From assembly GCA_963969345.1 (NCBI GenBank), contig OZ017767.1, positions 4,120,739 through 4,184,738 of the forward strand: a DNA stretch of 64,000 bases, read 5' to 3'. Under the pieces are notes generated by a model. The model had not been told where the DNA came from. It saw only the letters and a program-made list of their open reading frames with translations, and made no database searches. The number at the start of each line of letters is the position of its first letter. Position 1 is the first letter of the stretch. Positions 11,470-21,630 of this stretch are shown here, one piece after another. A program made the position numbers and the translations under genes. Source of the DNA: Turbatrix aceti (lineage: Eukaryota > Nematoda > Chromadorea > Rhabditida > Panagrolaimidae).

Positions 11470-13038
11470 ATGTGGGTTTCAAGTCTTTTTGCCATTCTGA
11501 TTGTGGTGCTTATTGACCAAAGCCGGGTTTATGCCGATGAAACTACCACAGAGATCTCCACTACCTGTGAATGGTCTGATTGGGTTCAAACGACAGACTG
11601 CCCAGCAACTTGCGGATCTTGTGGAAATGCCACATTTGTCCGAACATGCCCTTTTGGATGTGCTTGTATGGGAGAGTCTACGAAAATTGACTACTGCAAC
11701 ACGAATGTCTGCATTTATCCGAACAATTCGTGTTGCGACGGCTTTTATGCCAAGGGTGGCAATGGAAGCATCTACTGTGCAGCGGTGTCAGCTATCACTA
11801 CTGATCCTTCGTCGGCGGCTTCTATCTGTGAATGGTCCGACTGGATTCAAACGACTAACTGTCCTGCAACTTGCGGATCATGTGGTAATGCAACGTTCGT
11901 TCGCACATGTCCTTCAGAATGTGAGTGTGCTGGAGAATCTGCAAAAATTGACTATTGCAACACAAATGTCTGCATTTATCCCAACAACTCTTGCTGCGAT
12001 GGCTTTTATGCCAAGGGTGGCAATGGCAGTATCTACTGTGCTGCAGTAGCCGTTTCTACCACGAGTACAACTTTGGCTGCTACGACCAGTACCACAACTG
12101 CAACTGCGACTACGACAACTACTGCCATAACAGCTGCTGATATTATTGATACTTTGCAGTCTACAACTACAGTTGTCACTTCTACTGTAACTTCTACAAC
12201 TGAAGGCACTTCATCTGACGGGTCGACTACTCCAATGACTAGCACTAGTACTATATCTACTGAAATTCTGTCGACAAGTACAACGGCGTCTAGCTGCGAA
12301 TGGTCTGATTGGATTCAAACAACTGACTGCTCAGCAACTTGCGGATCTTGTGGAAATGCCACATTTGTACGAACATGTCCTTCTGGATGCGCGTGTACTG
12401 AAGAATCTACGAAAATTGACTACTGCAACACGAATGTCTGCATTTATCCGAACAATTCGTGTTGCGAAGGTTTTTATGCCAAGGGTGGCAATGGCAGCAT
12501 CTACTGTGCTGCGGTGTCAGCTACTACTACCGATCCTACAGTCGTGCCGACATCGTCAACGTTGCCCAGTTGCGATTCCTGGTCAGAATGGAGTCAAACA
12601 AGCGAATGTTCCGCTTCATGTGGATCTTGTGGACAGGCCACATTTATTCGAAACTGTACATCCGGGTGCTCGTGTACCGGTGCTACTGCCAAAGTTGATT
12701 ACTGTAACACTTCGCCATGTCCGTATCCATTACTATCTTGTTGCACAGGATTTCAAGCAAAGCCCAATAATGGTACTATTAGTTGCACTGCCTGCGGAGA
12801 AGGCACATGGTCGGAGTGGTCTCTGACTACCTGCTCGGCTACCTGTGGACTCTGTGGCATTCAGTACCCAGTCAGAACGTGTACATCACTGGCGTCAGGA
12901 TGCCCTTGCACAGGCAATGCTACAGGTGCTGTCCAAGCTTGTGGATCTGCTGTGTGTACTTTTCCTCTTTCTTCATGCTGTGCTCCTGCAAAGCGAGGCA
13001 TAGTTAACAGAAATATTGTTTGTGTTGCTTCTGTATGA
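11470..13038 (+). CDS. Secreted protein with five thrombospondin-type-1-like repeats
   Basis: Intronless gene of 522 residues. The signal peptide is MWVSSLFAILIVVLIDQSRV(YA). Five cysteine-rich modules follow, each a TSP1-like core (CEWSDWVQTTDCPATCGSC, then FVRTCP) joined to a second block with NVCIYPNNSCCDGFYAKGGN. Modules 1-3 are near copies, module 4 diverges (CDSWSEWSQTSECSASCGSC), and module 5 (GTWSEWSLTTCSATCGLCG) resembles the neighbouring gene at 14148. A Thr/Ser-rich mucin-like linker of about 80 residues separates modules 2 and 3. Many N-x-S/T sites (NATF, NNSC, NGSI) suggest heavy glycosylation. It is probably an extracellular or surface protein. A TATA box lies at 11409 and AATAAA at 13055. 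Specific function unknown. Confidence 0.85.
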   Translation: MWVSSLFAILIVVLIDQSRVYADETTTEISTTCEWSDWVQTTDCPATCGSCGNATFVRTCPFGCACMGESTKIDYCNTNVCIYPNNSCCDGFYAKGGNGSIYCAAVSAITTDPSSAASICEWSDWIQTTNCPATCGSCGNATFVRTCPSECECAGESAKIDYCNTNVCIYPNNSCCDGFYAKGGNGSIYCAAVAVSTTSTTLAATTSTTTATATTTTTAITAADIIDTLQSTTTVVTSTVTSTTEGTSSDGSTTPMTSTSTISTEILSTSTTASSCEWSDWIQTTDCSATCGSCGNATFVRTCPSGCACTEESTKIDYCNTNVCIYPNNSCCEGFYAKGGNGSIYCAAVSATTTDPTVVPTSSTLPSCDSWSEWSQTSECSASCGSCGQATFIRNCTSGCSCTGATAKVDYCNTSPCPYPLLSCCTGFQAKPNNGTISCTACGEGTWSEWSLTTCSATCGLCGIQYPVRTCTSLASGCPCTGNATGAVQACGSAVCTFPLSSCCAPAKRGIVNRNIVCVASV

Positions 13039-13054
13039 ACTTCTGTATAGTACA

Positions 13055-13060
13055 AATAAA
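13055..13060 (+). terminator. Poly(A) signal of the first TSP1 gene
   Basis: AATAAA 17 bases after the stop codon. Confidence 0.6.
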
Positions 13061-13324
13061 ATATTTATCGAATTGACAAATTGGCATTTGAATTTATTAC
13101 AAAATAAAATAAAAACGGGGCATGTTGCGAATAAATAACGTTTATCATGCCATTATAATCAATTATTAAAACCAACACACGGAGCAATCAGAAAAAAACT
13201 TGTGCAAATCGTATTTTTTGTACTCCTAGGCATTGATGGAATGTTGGATCTTTCAAGGAATTTTTCCGCTAGTGATTCATTCCATTTTTGTTGATGCGTT
13301 CTGTCATTTGCACAATTTAGTTTA

Positions 13325-13754
13325 ATTCCGTGTAGGGTTCCCGTCCCCCCCCGTTCCCCGCGGGGTCCCCGGGGAGCTCCCCGCGGGGAGCCCCCCGTAT
13401 TCCCCCCCCGCAACGGTTTCTCCCCCGTGAAATTCCCCGTTCTACTCCCCGTGAACATCTCCTCCCCGTGAACTTATATCCCTCCATTGACAAATTTTAC
13501 TCCGGGATAAACTTGAACACGGATTTTGAAAACAAAAAACAGCGCAACATGCGTGCAATGCGCAGCGCGCGTGGGCATCTAACTGTTTTTGGAAAACTAC
13601 CTCCCCCGTAACCCCCGTAATCCCCCGTATCCCCCCCCGCAACGGTTTCTCCCCCGTGAAATTCCCCGTTCTACTCCCCGTGAAGATTTCCCCCCCGTAT
13701 ATCCCCCCCCCCGCAATTTAAACGAGGGGGGGTGGGAACCCTAATTTCCGTGTA
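13325..13754. mobile_element. C/G-rich MITE-like insertion with inverted ends and target-site duplication
   Basis: A block of about 407 bases (13335-13741) begins GGGTTCCC and ends with its complement GGGAACCC. It is flanked by near-perfect direct repeats, TAATTCCGTGTA at 13323-13334 and TAATTTCCGTGTA at 13742-13754. The interior is dominated by runs of C with CCCCGTGAA and CCCCCGTAA phrases. An internal stretch of about 45 bases (CCGCAACGGTTTCTCCCCCG and following) occurs twice, near 13407 and 13638. No transposase frame is present. Base composition is very unlike the flanks. The most likely reading is a non-autonomous DNA transposon with a 9-13-base duplication; the superfamily is uncertain. 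Confidence 0.7.
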
Positions 13755-14068
13755 CATTTTTTTTTGAATACCTTTTACTTTTTTTAAACGCGATGTGTGC
13801 TTTGCGTTCCTTTTTTCGTTGTATGAAAGCATAGTTCTGTATATTCACCTGTTTTGTCTCAATTGTTGGTTTTTTTTTCACAATTTTTTTAGACTGTGTA
13901 CCATGGTTAACAACTGTTGACATTATAGCACAATGTTCACATGTAGATAATGAGGAAGTCGACATTGAAAAAGTTTGCTCAGCGGTTTTGTCGTAACAAT
14001 AATAATGGCGTTGTTAGCTATCTTATTAGTCGACGTGATCTTTTTACTGTGCGTCGATCAAAGTCACG

Positions 14069-14076
14069 TATTTATA
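14069..14076 (+). promoter_or_regulatory. TATA-like box of the second TSP1 gene
   Basis: GTATTTATAG about 75 bases before ATG 14148. It is placed like the TATA box of the first TSP1 gene but weaker in sequence. Confidence 0.4.
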
Positions 14077-14147
14077 GTCCGGTTGGCTTACGGTTTTTTT
14101 CATTGTTTAACTCACATTTTTTGCTTAATTTATTTCTGAAATTTCTA

Positions 14148-14579
14148 ATGGGTGGTCTAAATTATTTTGTTGCTCTGATTGCAACTGTGGTAATCCTTAA
14201 TCAACGGTGGGTTTCTTCGGAGTCGACTTCGAGCACTTTGCCAACCTCAACGAGCTCATCTTCGACTACACCGTCTTCGACTATAACTTCATCGACAACA
14301 CAAGTTGGGTCGACATCTGGAGCCTGTGGCGATGGCATTTGGTCCGAATGGTCGGTGGCTGCCTGCACGGACACTACGGCTTGTGGTCTCTGTGGCACTC
14401 AGTATCCAACTAGAACTTGCACGTCTCTTGCAACGGGATGCCCTTGCACGGGCAACGCCACAGGTGCTGCTCAAGTTTGTGGATCCGATTCTTTGTGCTC
14501 CTTCCCTCTTGCCTCGTGCTGCTCACCTGCACGTAGGGCACTCAGTAACAGACAGATTATTTGCATTCTCATAGAATGA
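14148..14579 (+). CDS. Small secreted protein with one thrombospondin-type-1-like module
   Basis: Intronless gene of 143 residues. The signal peptide MGGLNYFVALIATVVILNQR(WVSS) precedes a short Ser/Thr-rich spacer. One TSP1-like module follows (GDGIWSEWSVAACTD, CGLCGTQYPTRTCTS, GCPCTGNATGAAQVCG), then the FPLASCC block. It is almost colinear with module 5 of the gene at 11470, down to CGLCG-QYP-RTCTS and GCPCTGNATGA. It therefore arose by tandem duplication with loss of modules 1-4, or represents the ancestral single-module form. The open frame extends upstream to 13950, but 14148 gives the signal peptide and follows the TATA-like box. Confidence 0.75.
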   Translation: MGGLNYFVALIATVVILNQRWVSSESTSSTLPTSTSSSSTTPSSTITSSTTQVGSTSGACGDGIWSEWSVAACTDTTACGLCGTQYPTRTCTSLATGCPCTGNATGAAQVCGSDSLCSFPLASCCSPARRALSNRQIICILIE

Positions 14580-14841
14580 TGTTCTTGTTGTCAACATTTT
14601 GGATAAAGACTTTTACTGCGTGAATTTAAAACAATTTTACTACAAATATGGATTTATCACGGATATGAAATGCACACTGGGACAAGATCACCAATTCTAA
14701 AAATTTCTTGAATCTTGAATATCTGATGCTTTGGCGATTGTTTGCCTGGGGGCGTTGTTTTTTTGGAGCCCAGTGTACTTTAAATTACAAAATTACAAAA
14801 GATGAATTTTTTTGGTTGAAGTACTGCGGTAGAAAAATTTA

Positions 14842-17408
14842 TCAGAAGGCGTCCTTGATGTACTCGAAGGGCCGTATTGCCAAATCCACTGGCAAATCGA
14901 CGTGAAAGGCGTGGAATTTCTCGATGACGGACCTGATGTCTTCGCAACCTGAAAACATGAAAAAGCTAGTGTGGCCTTCAATAGACACGTTTTACCTGTA
15001 TGTGCAACGTAAGACCACGGCTGATAGCAGTTAGCGACAATAAAGTCAGATCTGAAGATGATTCGTATCCATCCCGGAAGTTTCTTTTCGTTCATCGCTG
15101 CTGATACAAAAGCCTTCCACATGGCGTCGGGAGTGCGTTTTAGCCTTTTGTGCGTCGTGATGATGTTTTCGACGGTCAGCATGAGAAGTTCTTTAGAAGT
15201 CACGGTTTTTCCTGCGACGTTGTCAAGCTTGAAGGTCTGCGTCAGTTTGCCTACTGTGCCGTCGTTGAGCTCGCGCTGTTTGCGGTCTTCGTAGAAGTAA
15301 ACAATGACATCCCAGATGTGGTTGAGGGCACGTCCACCGTGCTTGCCCGATTCAAATCGACGACCGCGGTGCGAGCGATCCGGGAAGCAGCCAAAGCCGT
15401 TGAATTTTAATAATCCACCTTCGACTGGGATTTCTGTGCGCATCCCGTGCTCCAGGAGTTCTTTTAGAGCCGGACAAAATTCCTTGCGTACAACATTGAC
15501 AACTTCCACTTCGGACCACTCGAAGATTTCGTCTTGCTTGCGTTCGTCGGGCACGACACCTGTAGTCTCGTCTTTGCCCTCGATGTTGTCTCCGAGATCG
15601 ACGATGGAGTACTTGGAGAGCACGTCTGCGACTTTGCAAGCGGCAATTTCCAGTCGTGCCCGCTGGTCACCGTAGTGGTTTCCTCTTGCCGTGTTTTTGA
15701 GTTCGTTGCGCTCGAATTTTTTTCCGCCACCCAGAATTGATCCAAGGATAGACGACTGACGTCTCGGTGGCACACGGTTAAGATTCTGCAATGACTTCGG
15801 ACCTGCGAATTTTCCAAACTCGTCGTCATCTGCCGCACTGCTGATGCCAGACGTGCCTGATGACGTAGCGTTTTCTGCGTTCTCTTTTTGCAAAAATCCG
15901 ACGAATCGTTCGAGGTCAATGATCTGCGTTTGTAGTTGATCGACTAATTGCTCCTTCTCTTTGATTGGTTCCAGTATCTAAAAAAACTCTTATGTTAGTA
16001 CAGTGTCGTATAGCATAAATCTATCTACCTGGTTAAGACCATTTTCTACCGTTGTCTGAAGCTCGTGTTCGGTTAGTGTTTCAAGTTTGATGTTAAGCTG
16101 AATTTTTTCCTGTAGCTTATCAAACACCATTTTTTGACGTTGTTTCATTTCACTCGCGGGCAGATCACCGCTGCCATTTTCGTATGCAAACTTTTCCAGA
16201 TCATCCGTTTGCTTTTTGAGTTCTCGGATAAGGTTCAAAACGTTTTGACGGCGCTCGTCGAGTTGGTTATCCACTTGCCCATGAGTTTGATTTTTGAGAA
16301 TTTCCGATGCTTCCTGCTTCACTTCTGTTAAGTCAATGCATGGCTTTGACGCAAATTCTTGTAGATCCGTCAGTAGCTTCTAAAATTCAAATGTTAAGGT
16401 AATAAAAAGTGTGAACAAAATTTGAAAATGAAATTTGTTAGGAAATATCACCTAAATAAGAAAGGATGTTATGAATCTTTGTTCAGATGTGATAAAATAG
16501 CGAAAAGAGCCTTATTTTTTTACATCAGGTGCCCCAAATTCAAAGACCGAAAAATAGCGAAGTTCAAATGTTATGCAGCGCAATAGAACTTCTGGTCCAG
16601 AAGTAATAAAATAACGTTGAAAGGATGTTACCTCGATTTCGATAGTCGTCTCAAAAGTAATAGAATAGCAGCATAAGAATGTTGCTTCGAGAATAACACT
16701 TTTCAGCCTTATGTTATTATATCAGGTGCGCTGTATAACATTTGAACTTCGCTTTTCTGTTACTTCAGATGGGCTGCATAACATTCCAACTTCGTTCTTA
16801 TGTTACTTTTGGATTTTTGAATTCTGGGCACCAGAAGTAACGAAATATAAAAAAAAAATGTTACACCAAATCGGAGGGCTATCCAAAAGTAATACAATAG
16901 TAATATTTATAAAGTGAAAAAATTGTTACTTCAATTTGGAAAACAGTTCAAAAGTGCCTATTATCATTTTTTCTTAATTGTTTGTTTAGAATAACCCACG
17001 TCACGTGTTTCTGGTGGCGCCATGGTAATCTGTTGCAGTCGAAATTGTATGTGAGCAAAGTGTGACGATAACGTAAGTATCGAATCACTCAGTCGGGCAT
17101 GGTCTTCTTCCAGTTCCCGGACTTTGTCTCTAAACATTGACAAATTAAAAGTTAAATAAACGTTCTTTACATTTGTAACGATGAAGTCGGGCTGGAAGTC
17201 CACCGTTCGAGTATGGAGTCATCTAAAACGCGGTATAATTTTGATCTCGTTTTTCGCAAGGAACGAGATCCTTACCGTCCGATGTTGGTTGTTTCATCCC
17301 GGTGACGTCTGGCGACTTGGACAGCGGTGAGGTGAGTGCCACGTCATCGAATGCCATCAGATTCGCCGGATATTCAGTCATTTGGAACTCGGCATTTTCA
17401 TTGACCAT
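14842..17408 (-). CDS. RUNDC1: RUN domain-containing protein 1
   Basis: RUNDC1-family protein: N-terminal coiled coil plus C-terminal RUN domain, a Rab/Rap-effector-type fold; mammalian RUNDC1 is described as a p53 regulator. The exons run from ATG 17408 (MVNENAEFQMTEYPANLMAF) through a short exon (SILERWTSSPTSSLQM). The coiled coil follows (DKVRELEEDHARLSDSILTL, later KQRQKMVFDKLQEKIQLNIK). Exon 4 reads ILEPIKEKEQLVDQLQTQII and then the RUN domain (LEIAACKVADVLSKYSIVDL, ELLEHGMRTEIPVEGGL..., ALNHIWDVIVYFYEDRKQRE). The last exon ends FEYIKDAF. One intron of about 600 bases holds a copy of the dispersed repeat. ATG 17408 follows ACTTTCAG|GC, a good trans-splice acceptor. Confidence 0.85.
16390..16955. 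repeat. Dispersed palindromic repeat array, copy D (inside a RUNDC1 intron)
   Basis: A degraded copy of the repeat family, with cores such as CAGAAGTAATAAAATAACG and TTCTGTTACTTCAG and the linker GTTATGCAGCGCA. It is more mutated and shorter than copies A-C, and the orientation of its linkers resembles copy A. Confidence 0.75.
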
Positions 17409-18360
17409 GCCTGAAAGTCTAGTAATTGAAGGGGATTTAAAATATCGAACACGCATTCTTCGCGTGTTAGAACGTTTGGAAAATTGTTATTCTGTCACAA
17501 AAAAACACTGGAAAAATACACGAGGGCGTTCGATAACGTCATCGTTCATGGCAATGTTTTCTTCGGCGTGGCAAGGCGATGTGCTTGGCATGCGCGTGCG
17601 TGCATGCCCTGGAGCGACGTCAGGGGCTGCCATATAGGGTGCGGTGTCGTTTTTCTGTGTGTCTGCTGTTGAGCTTCGTTGCAATAAGCCACTCGTCCCA
17701 TCCAGCTTGGCAGCTGGTTCCTTTTTCAGTGAACACGGCATTCATTCATTCATGTCTTCGCCAACGTTAACGACCACTAACTATGCACACTGAAGGAAAT
17801 AGGAGGGCACAGTTCACACAGATACATAATTGTATTTTAGGTCCGGAAAACGTGCCTTTTTGGGCATGCATACAATTGGAGTGAGCTTGGTAATAGTTTT
17901 TCTTTGGGGTAAAAAAAGCTGGTGTTTAATCAGGTATAACAGAGAAAGGGATCTAAGGCATCAAACCTGTGCTCTAATAAAAAATTTGCGTAGGAAAAAT
18001 ACAATTTTGCAGAATACATGCTTTGACCTCTTTGATATCAATTTGTACGATGAGGACTAGAGGCGCACGCAGAAACTACTTGGTTCATTGAATGTAATTT
18101 TTTTGAAAGAAAAAACATTACTTATTGTTAATGGGCGACTTCGCATTTTGCTTTTCTGTAGAAGAAATTAGTTCCCCTTTGTCTAAACTTTTGATTCGGT
18201 AACACCTGTCTGGACTTGTGCGTACTTTGACTTGGCAACGCACAGTTTATTGCTACAAACCCAATTTTGTATCCTGCAAGCTGGTCCTGGTCTTTGTGGT
18301 GTTTTCTAATTTGCACCTATTGTTCCGCCGACTGCGGAAGCGAACGACCTTTGTTGTCAA
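17409..18360. other. Intergenic stretch, nothing recognised
   Basis: Between the 5' end of RUNDC1 and the 3' end of the neuropeptide gene. A minus-strand AATAAA (complement of TTTATT near 18370) probably ends the neuropeptide transcript. No other supported element. Confidence 0.4.
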
Positions 18361-18599
18361 CAAACTACATTTTATTACGAACACATCCACAATCCATCAC
18401 GTTGTCAAAATTATATGAATCGGTAAAGCAAAGATTGGTTCACCGGAGCTGTGTCACAGGTGCAGCAGACGAAACAGAAGGAGGAAGAGCAGATCGGAGT
18501 TTGTTGCGTGCGTTGGCCATCCGATCCGGGGTTACAGAGACGGAGGGCAAAAAGAGATACTTTGTATGTGCAGTAGAGGAGTTGAGTTTGCTGGCGGCT

Positions 18600-18974
18600 T
18601 TACTTACGGCCCCAAGCCCAGCCGAGATCGTGCCAATCGGGGTTCTTTTTGACATTCTTAAACGAACGAGCTTCTCGCTCAAAGTCGTTTGGGGCAGAGC
18701 GCTTGCCCCAAGCCCATCCGAGGTCTTCCCAGCGCGCGTCGCTCTTCTTCAGAGGCAGACTCGCAGATGACATGGGCACATTCCGGTAAGGGAACATGGA
18801 CCGGAAGGTGCTGAGGTCTTTGAGGTTGAAGATCCGTCTGTTGAAATCTGCAATGTTGCCCATGAATTTTGAAATTGTTGGGAACTACCTACCTGTGGTT
18901 TTTTGACTGGCGACAGAGGAAATGAAGACCATGAAAACGACCACGACGGAAAATAAAGGTGTTGATAGTTTCAT
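18600..18974 (-). CDS. Neuropeptide precursor with two W(X6)Wamide (MIP / allatostatin-B type) peptides
   Basis: Two exons (18974-18893, 18847-18600) join in phase to 109 residues. The signal peptide is MKLSTPLFSVVVVFMVFISS(VAS). The mature part contains SDARWEDLGWAWG-KR and, after a KK site, NPDWHDLGWAWG-RK at the very end. Each peptide has Trp-six residues-Trp followed by Gly for amidation and a dibasic site, the hallmark of myoinhibitory peptides/allatostatin B, ligands of MIP/sex-peptide-type GPCRs. The shared core W(E/H)DLGWAW with a third Trp is notable. Two spacers (DFNRRIF...SLPLKK and SAPNDF...KNVKK) show no repeat. GTAAGT overlaps the last codons, so a longer spliced isoform is possible. 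Receptor and activity are not shown. Confidence 0.85.
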
Positions 18975-21630
18975 GATGACAGCAGCTCTCAGTCTTCGAT
19001 CGACAACTTGCCGGGTTGACTAGTTTTCCAAGTATTGCAGTTCTCCTAAAAATTATTTTAAAATGGGATGTTCACTATACGCGAATCTACGCCATCTCGA
19101 ACAAAGAAATGATGCCCTTTCTTTGTTCGTCGCTAGGTACCCTATCAAGCCGGCTCGTAACGTCAGAATGCGTCTCATGACTATCAGAAAAAAATACTCA
19201 TGACCGGACTACGAGATCCAATAATAAAGTGCGGGGGCTAGTAGATGGGTTGTCAAAAAAGGTTTTTCGGCTTGTTTAATTCGGATTTTGTGGAGAACCA
19301 AAACAATCCGTTTTTAGCAGATGCAGGTGCTTTGGTTTGTCCCCCATTTAAAGCAACAATCTATTTTTTTTTATTTTTAGGAAACAAAACATTTCAAGTA
19401 CCGAGCATCGATTAACGACCGTAAACGCATTTGTTTTGTCTCATTTGTGTCATAAAATTCGGAAAATTTGACACATTGACGAGGCTTCGCATTTTTTTAA
19501 TTTTGAAGTCTCTAATTAGCGCTATTTATTTTTTGGGCGAAAAAGGAATATCAAAGATGCATCCAGGCGCTGTCATCCCCTGTTCGGATCCAAGTGAGGA
19601 ATAAATAACTGGCGTTTGGTCCGATTTTATACTAGTAGGTCATGGATTAACAGGTCTGGATTCGGCTTTTTACCGAGTCAGATCTCAAGGATTAACCACT
19701 TTGAGGCAGGCTTTTACAGCTCAAAGGTAGGACATGAGCTACTTTATGGATTGTTTACACAGGATAAGCACTGCATATTCGAGATAGTGATGTTCAATTT
19801 GTCTAACATTAGCACTACAAAAAACACATTTTGTTTGAAAATGCATGACTGTAAGATGGGGAGTTGGAATAGCTATGTGAAGACAGGCGTGCCCGTATAT
19901 ATACCTATGCAATCCATTAAATATTATTAGATATCTTTGTCAACATCTTGGTTTTGTGATGTTGTTGTAATGGCCACTAGCATTAATTAACCGGGACCAT
20001 CGCCGGATTGTTTAGCAAAACCTAACAATCTGATTAATATCCGCATGGTGCAGGATTTTTTGGGAAAAAATCGTGGTATTAGTTTGTTTATTAGTTTTGT
20101 GACTCACAAAACCTCGACTAATGAATTACCAAGCTACTTTTACCCTAATTTGTCTCGTGCTGTGAATGTCTGACACCTAAGAATCAAAATTTAGTATTTA
20201 CGCAATTCGGGACCGCCACCCAAAACAGACCGTATTTGGCATCGTATCCAAAAGGCATTTATGAACAACTTCGAATAAAAGCATCATTTATAAAAAAAGA
20301 GGACAACCAGGAAAAATAGGCTGCTTGTTTGCCACAAAAAACGGAAAAGCGCGACTCGCAGAAATAATTATAATCACGGTCAGGAGACCGTGATCATCAT
20401 TACTATCACGCCGCCAGCCACCAGCACAACCACCATCCGGCCCTATTCTGAAGATGAAGTCGCGAAATTGGTCGCAATCTAGGGTTGTTATATTACCCTC
20501 ATCAAAGTCCTAGGGAGGTGTCGCAATTCATCCGAAGAGGGGGGTGGGCGGTGCTGCGCAACACCATCCAGACAAAATGACGGCATATTGAAACGAAGCA
20601 CTGGAGGGCGGCGTTCACGCGAAACAACGAAAATGTTCAGTGACCTGATATCTGGTGCATACCTGCACATTTGTATCTGAAAACCCCCACACGTCTCGTG
20701 TCCGGGTAATTTGTGCCAAGAAATAAAAAAAACAAAGCATGAAGCAGCTAAATTCCTTCCTTTTGCTTCGTCGACGCAGGATAACGCCCCGATTTTACGA
20801 TTTATTTGCGATGCATAAAGCCGCCAGGTAGCTTGCGTGATAATGGCGATAATGGACCCATTGGGACTTCAAAACAAAAGTGTTTTCCCTTGTTTTGGTC
20901 TCAACATGTGCCCACCGTATGCCGTCACCAGGCAGACAGCGAGCCAGGAAGAGAAGATGCTTAGCTATGATAACGATGATTACTAGTTAGTGCTGCATAA
21001 CGAATTCGGTGTGAAGAACAAAGAGTCTATGCATCCGCGTAGTATGTGCGTACATGACAATATTATTTTGGTCAGTAATTAGGAATTTTTAATTTAGGTA
21101 AATTATTTAGAAATTTTTAAATAAATTTGCGGGGGGGGGGCTACAAACATTGCATGACGCCAAAAAAATAAATATATATATAGAATGTCCAAGACCCTTT
21201 TTGTCGTCAAAATTAAAAATTAAAAATAAAATTTTCAAAAACTAAAATATAAATATTTTTAACGTAAAAAAACCAACAATTTAAAAAATCGGATTTTAGA
21301 GTAATATGACTCCGATCCTTATTTCTTGGGATAAAAAGCGTTTTGTTTTTAAACTGTTGCCTTCTCGGAAAGCTAAAGTATTTTTCAAACGGTATCTTCT
21401 TACTTATCGTCGGGCAAAGTCGCTAACACCGACAAATCGTTTTTAATTTTAAACAAAATCCCACTGAATAACAGATGCTTTGCAGCCATAAACACCTGAG
21501 TCAGCAACATCTTTTAAGCATTTTGCTTCTGCAAGTGTCCATGGTCCATGGTTTATGTTCATTGGACACAACTTTTAAAAATGCACGGCGATAACTTAGG
21601 TGTATGGCACACTATACAACGCGGCGTAAT
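18975..21630. other. Long AT-rich intergenic region, no gene supported
   Basis: About 2.65 kb between the neuropeptide and receptor genes. Open frames are short and lack splice partners or family resemblance. One perfect 9-base-arm hairpin lies at 20373-20394 (ATCACGGTC/GACCGTGAT), and a G9 run with AT-rich flanks near 21131. Cis-regulatory sequence for the two neural-type genes is plausible but cannot be read here. Confidence 0.4.
20373..20394. repeat. Short perfect inverted repeat
   Basis: ATCACGGTC, four-base loop AGGA, GACCGTGAT. It is isolated; no flanking RNA-gene features were found. Confidence 0.5.

Noticed and set aside
13335..13741. Interstitial telomere or rRNA-spacer fragment
   Set aside because: C runs are irregular with no repeated telomere unit; the inverted ends and flanking direct repeat fit a transposon better.
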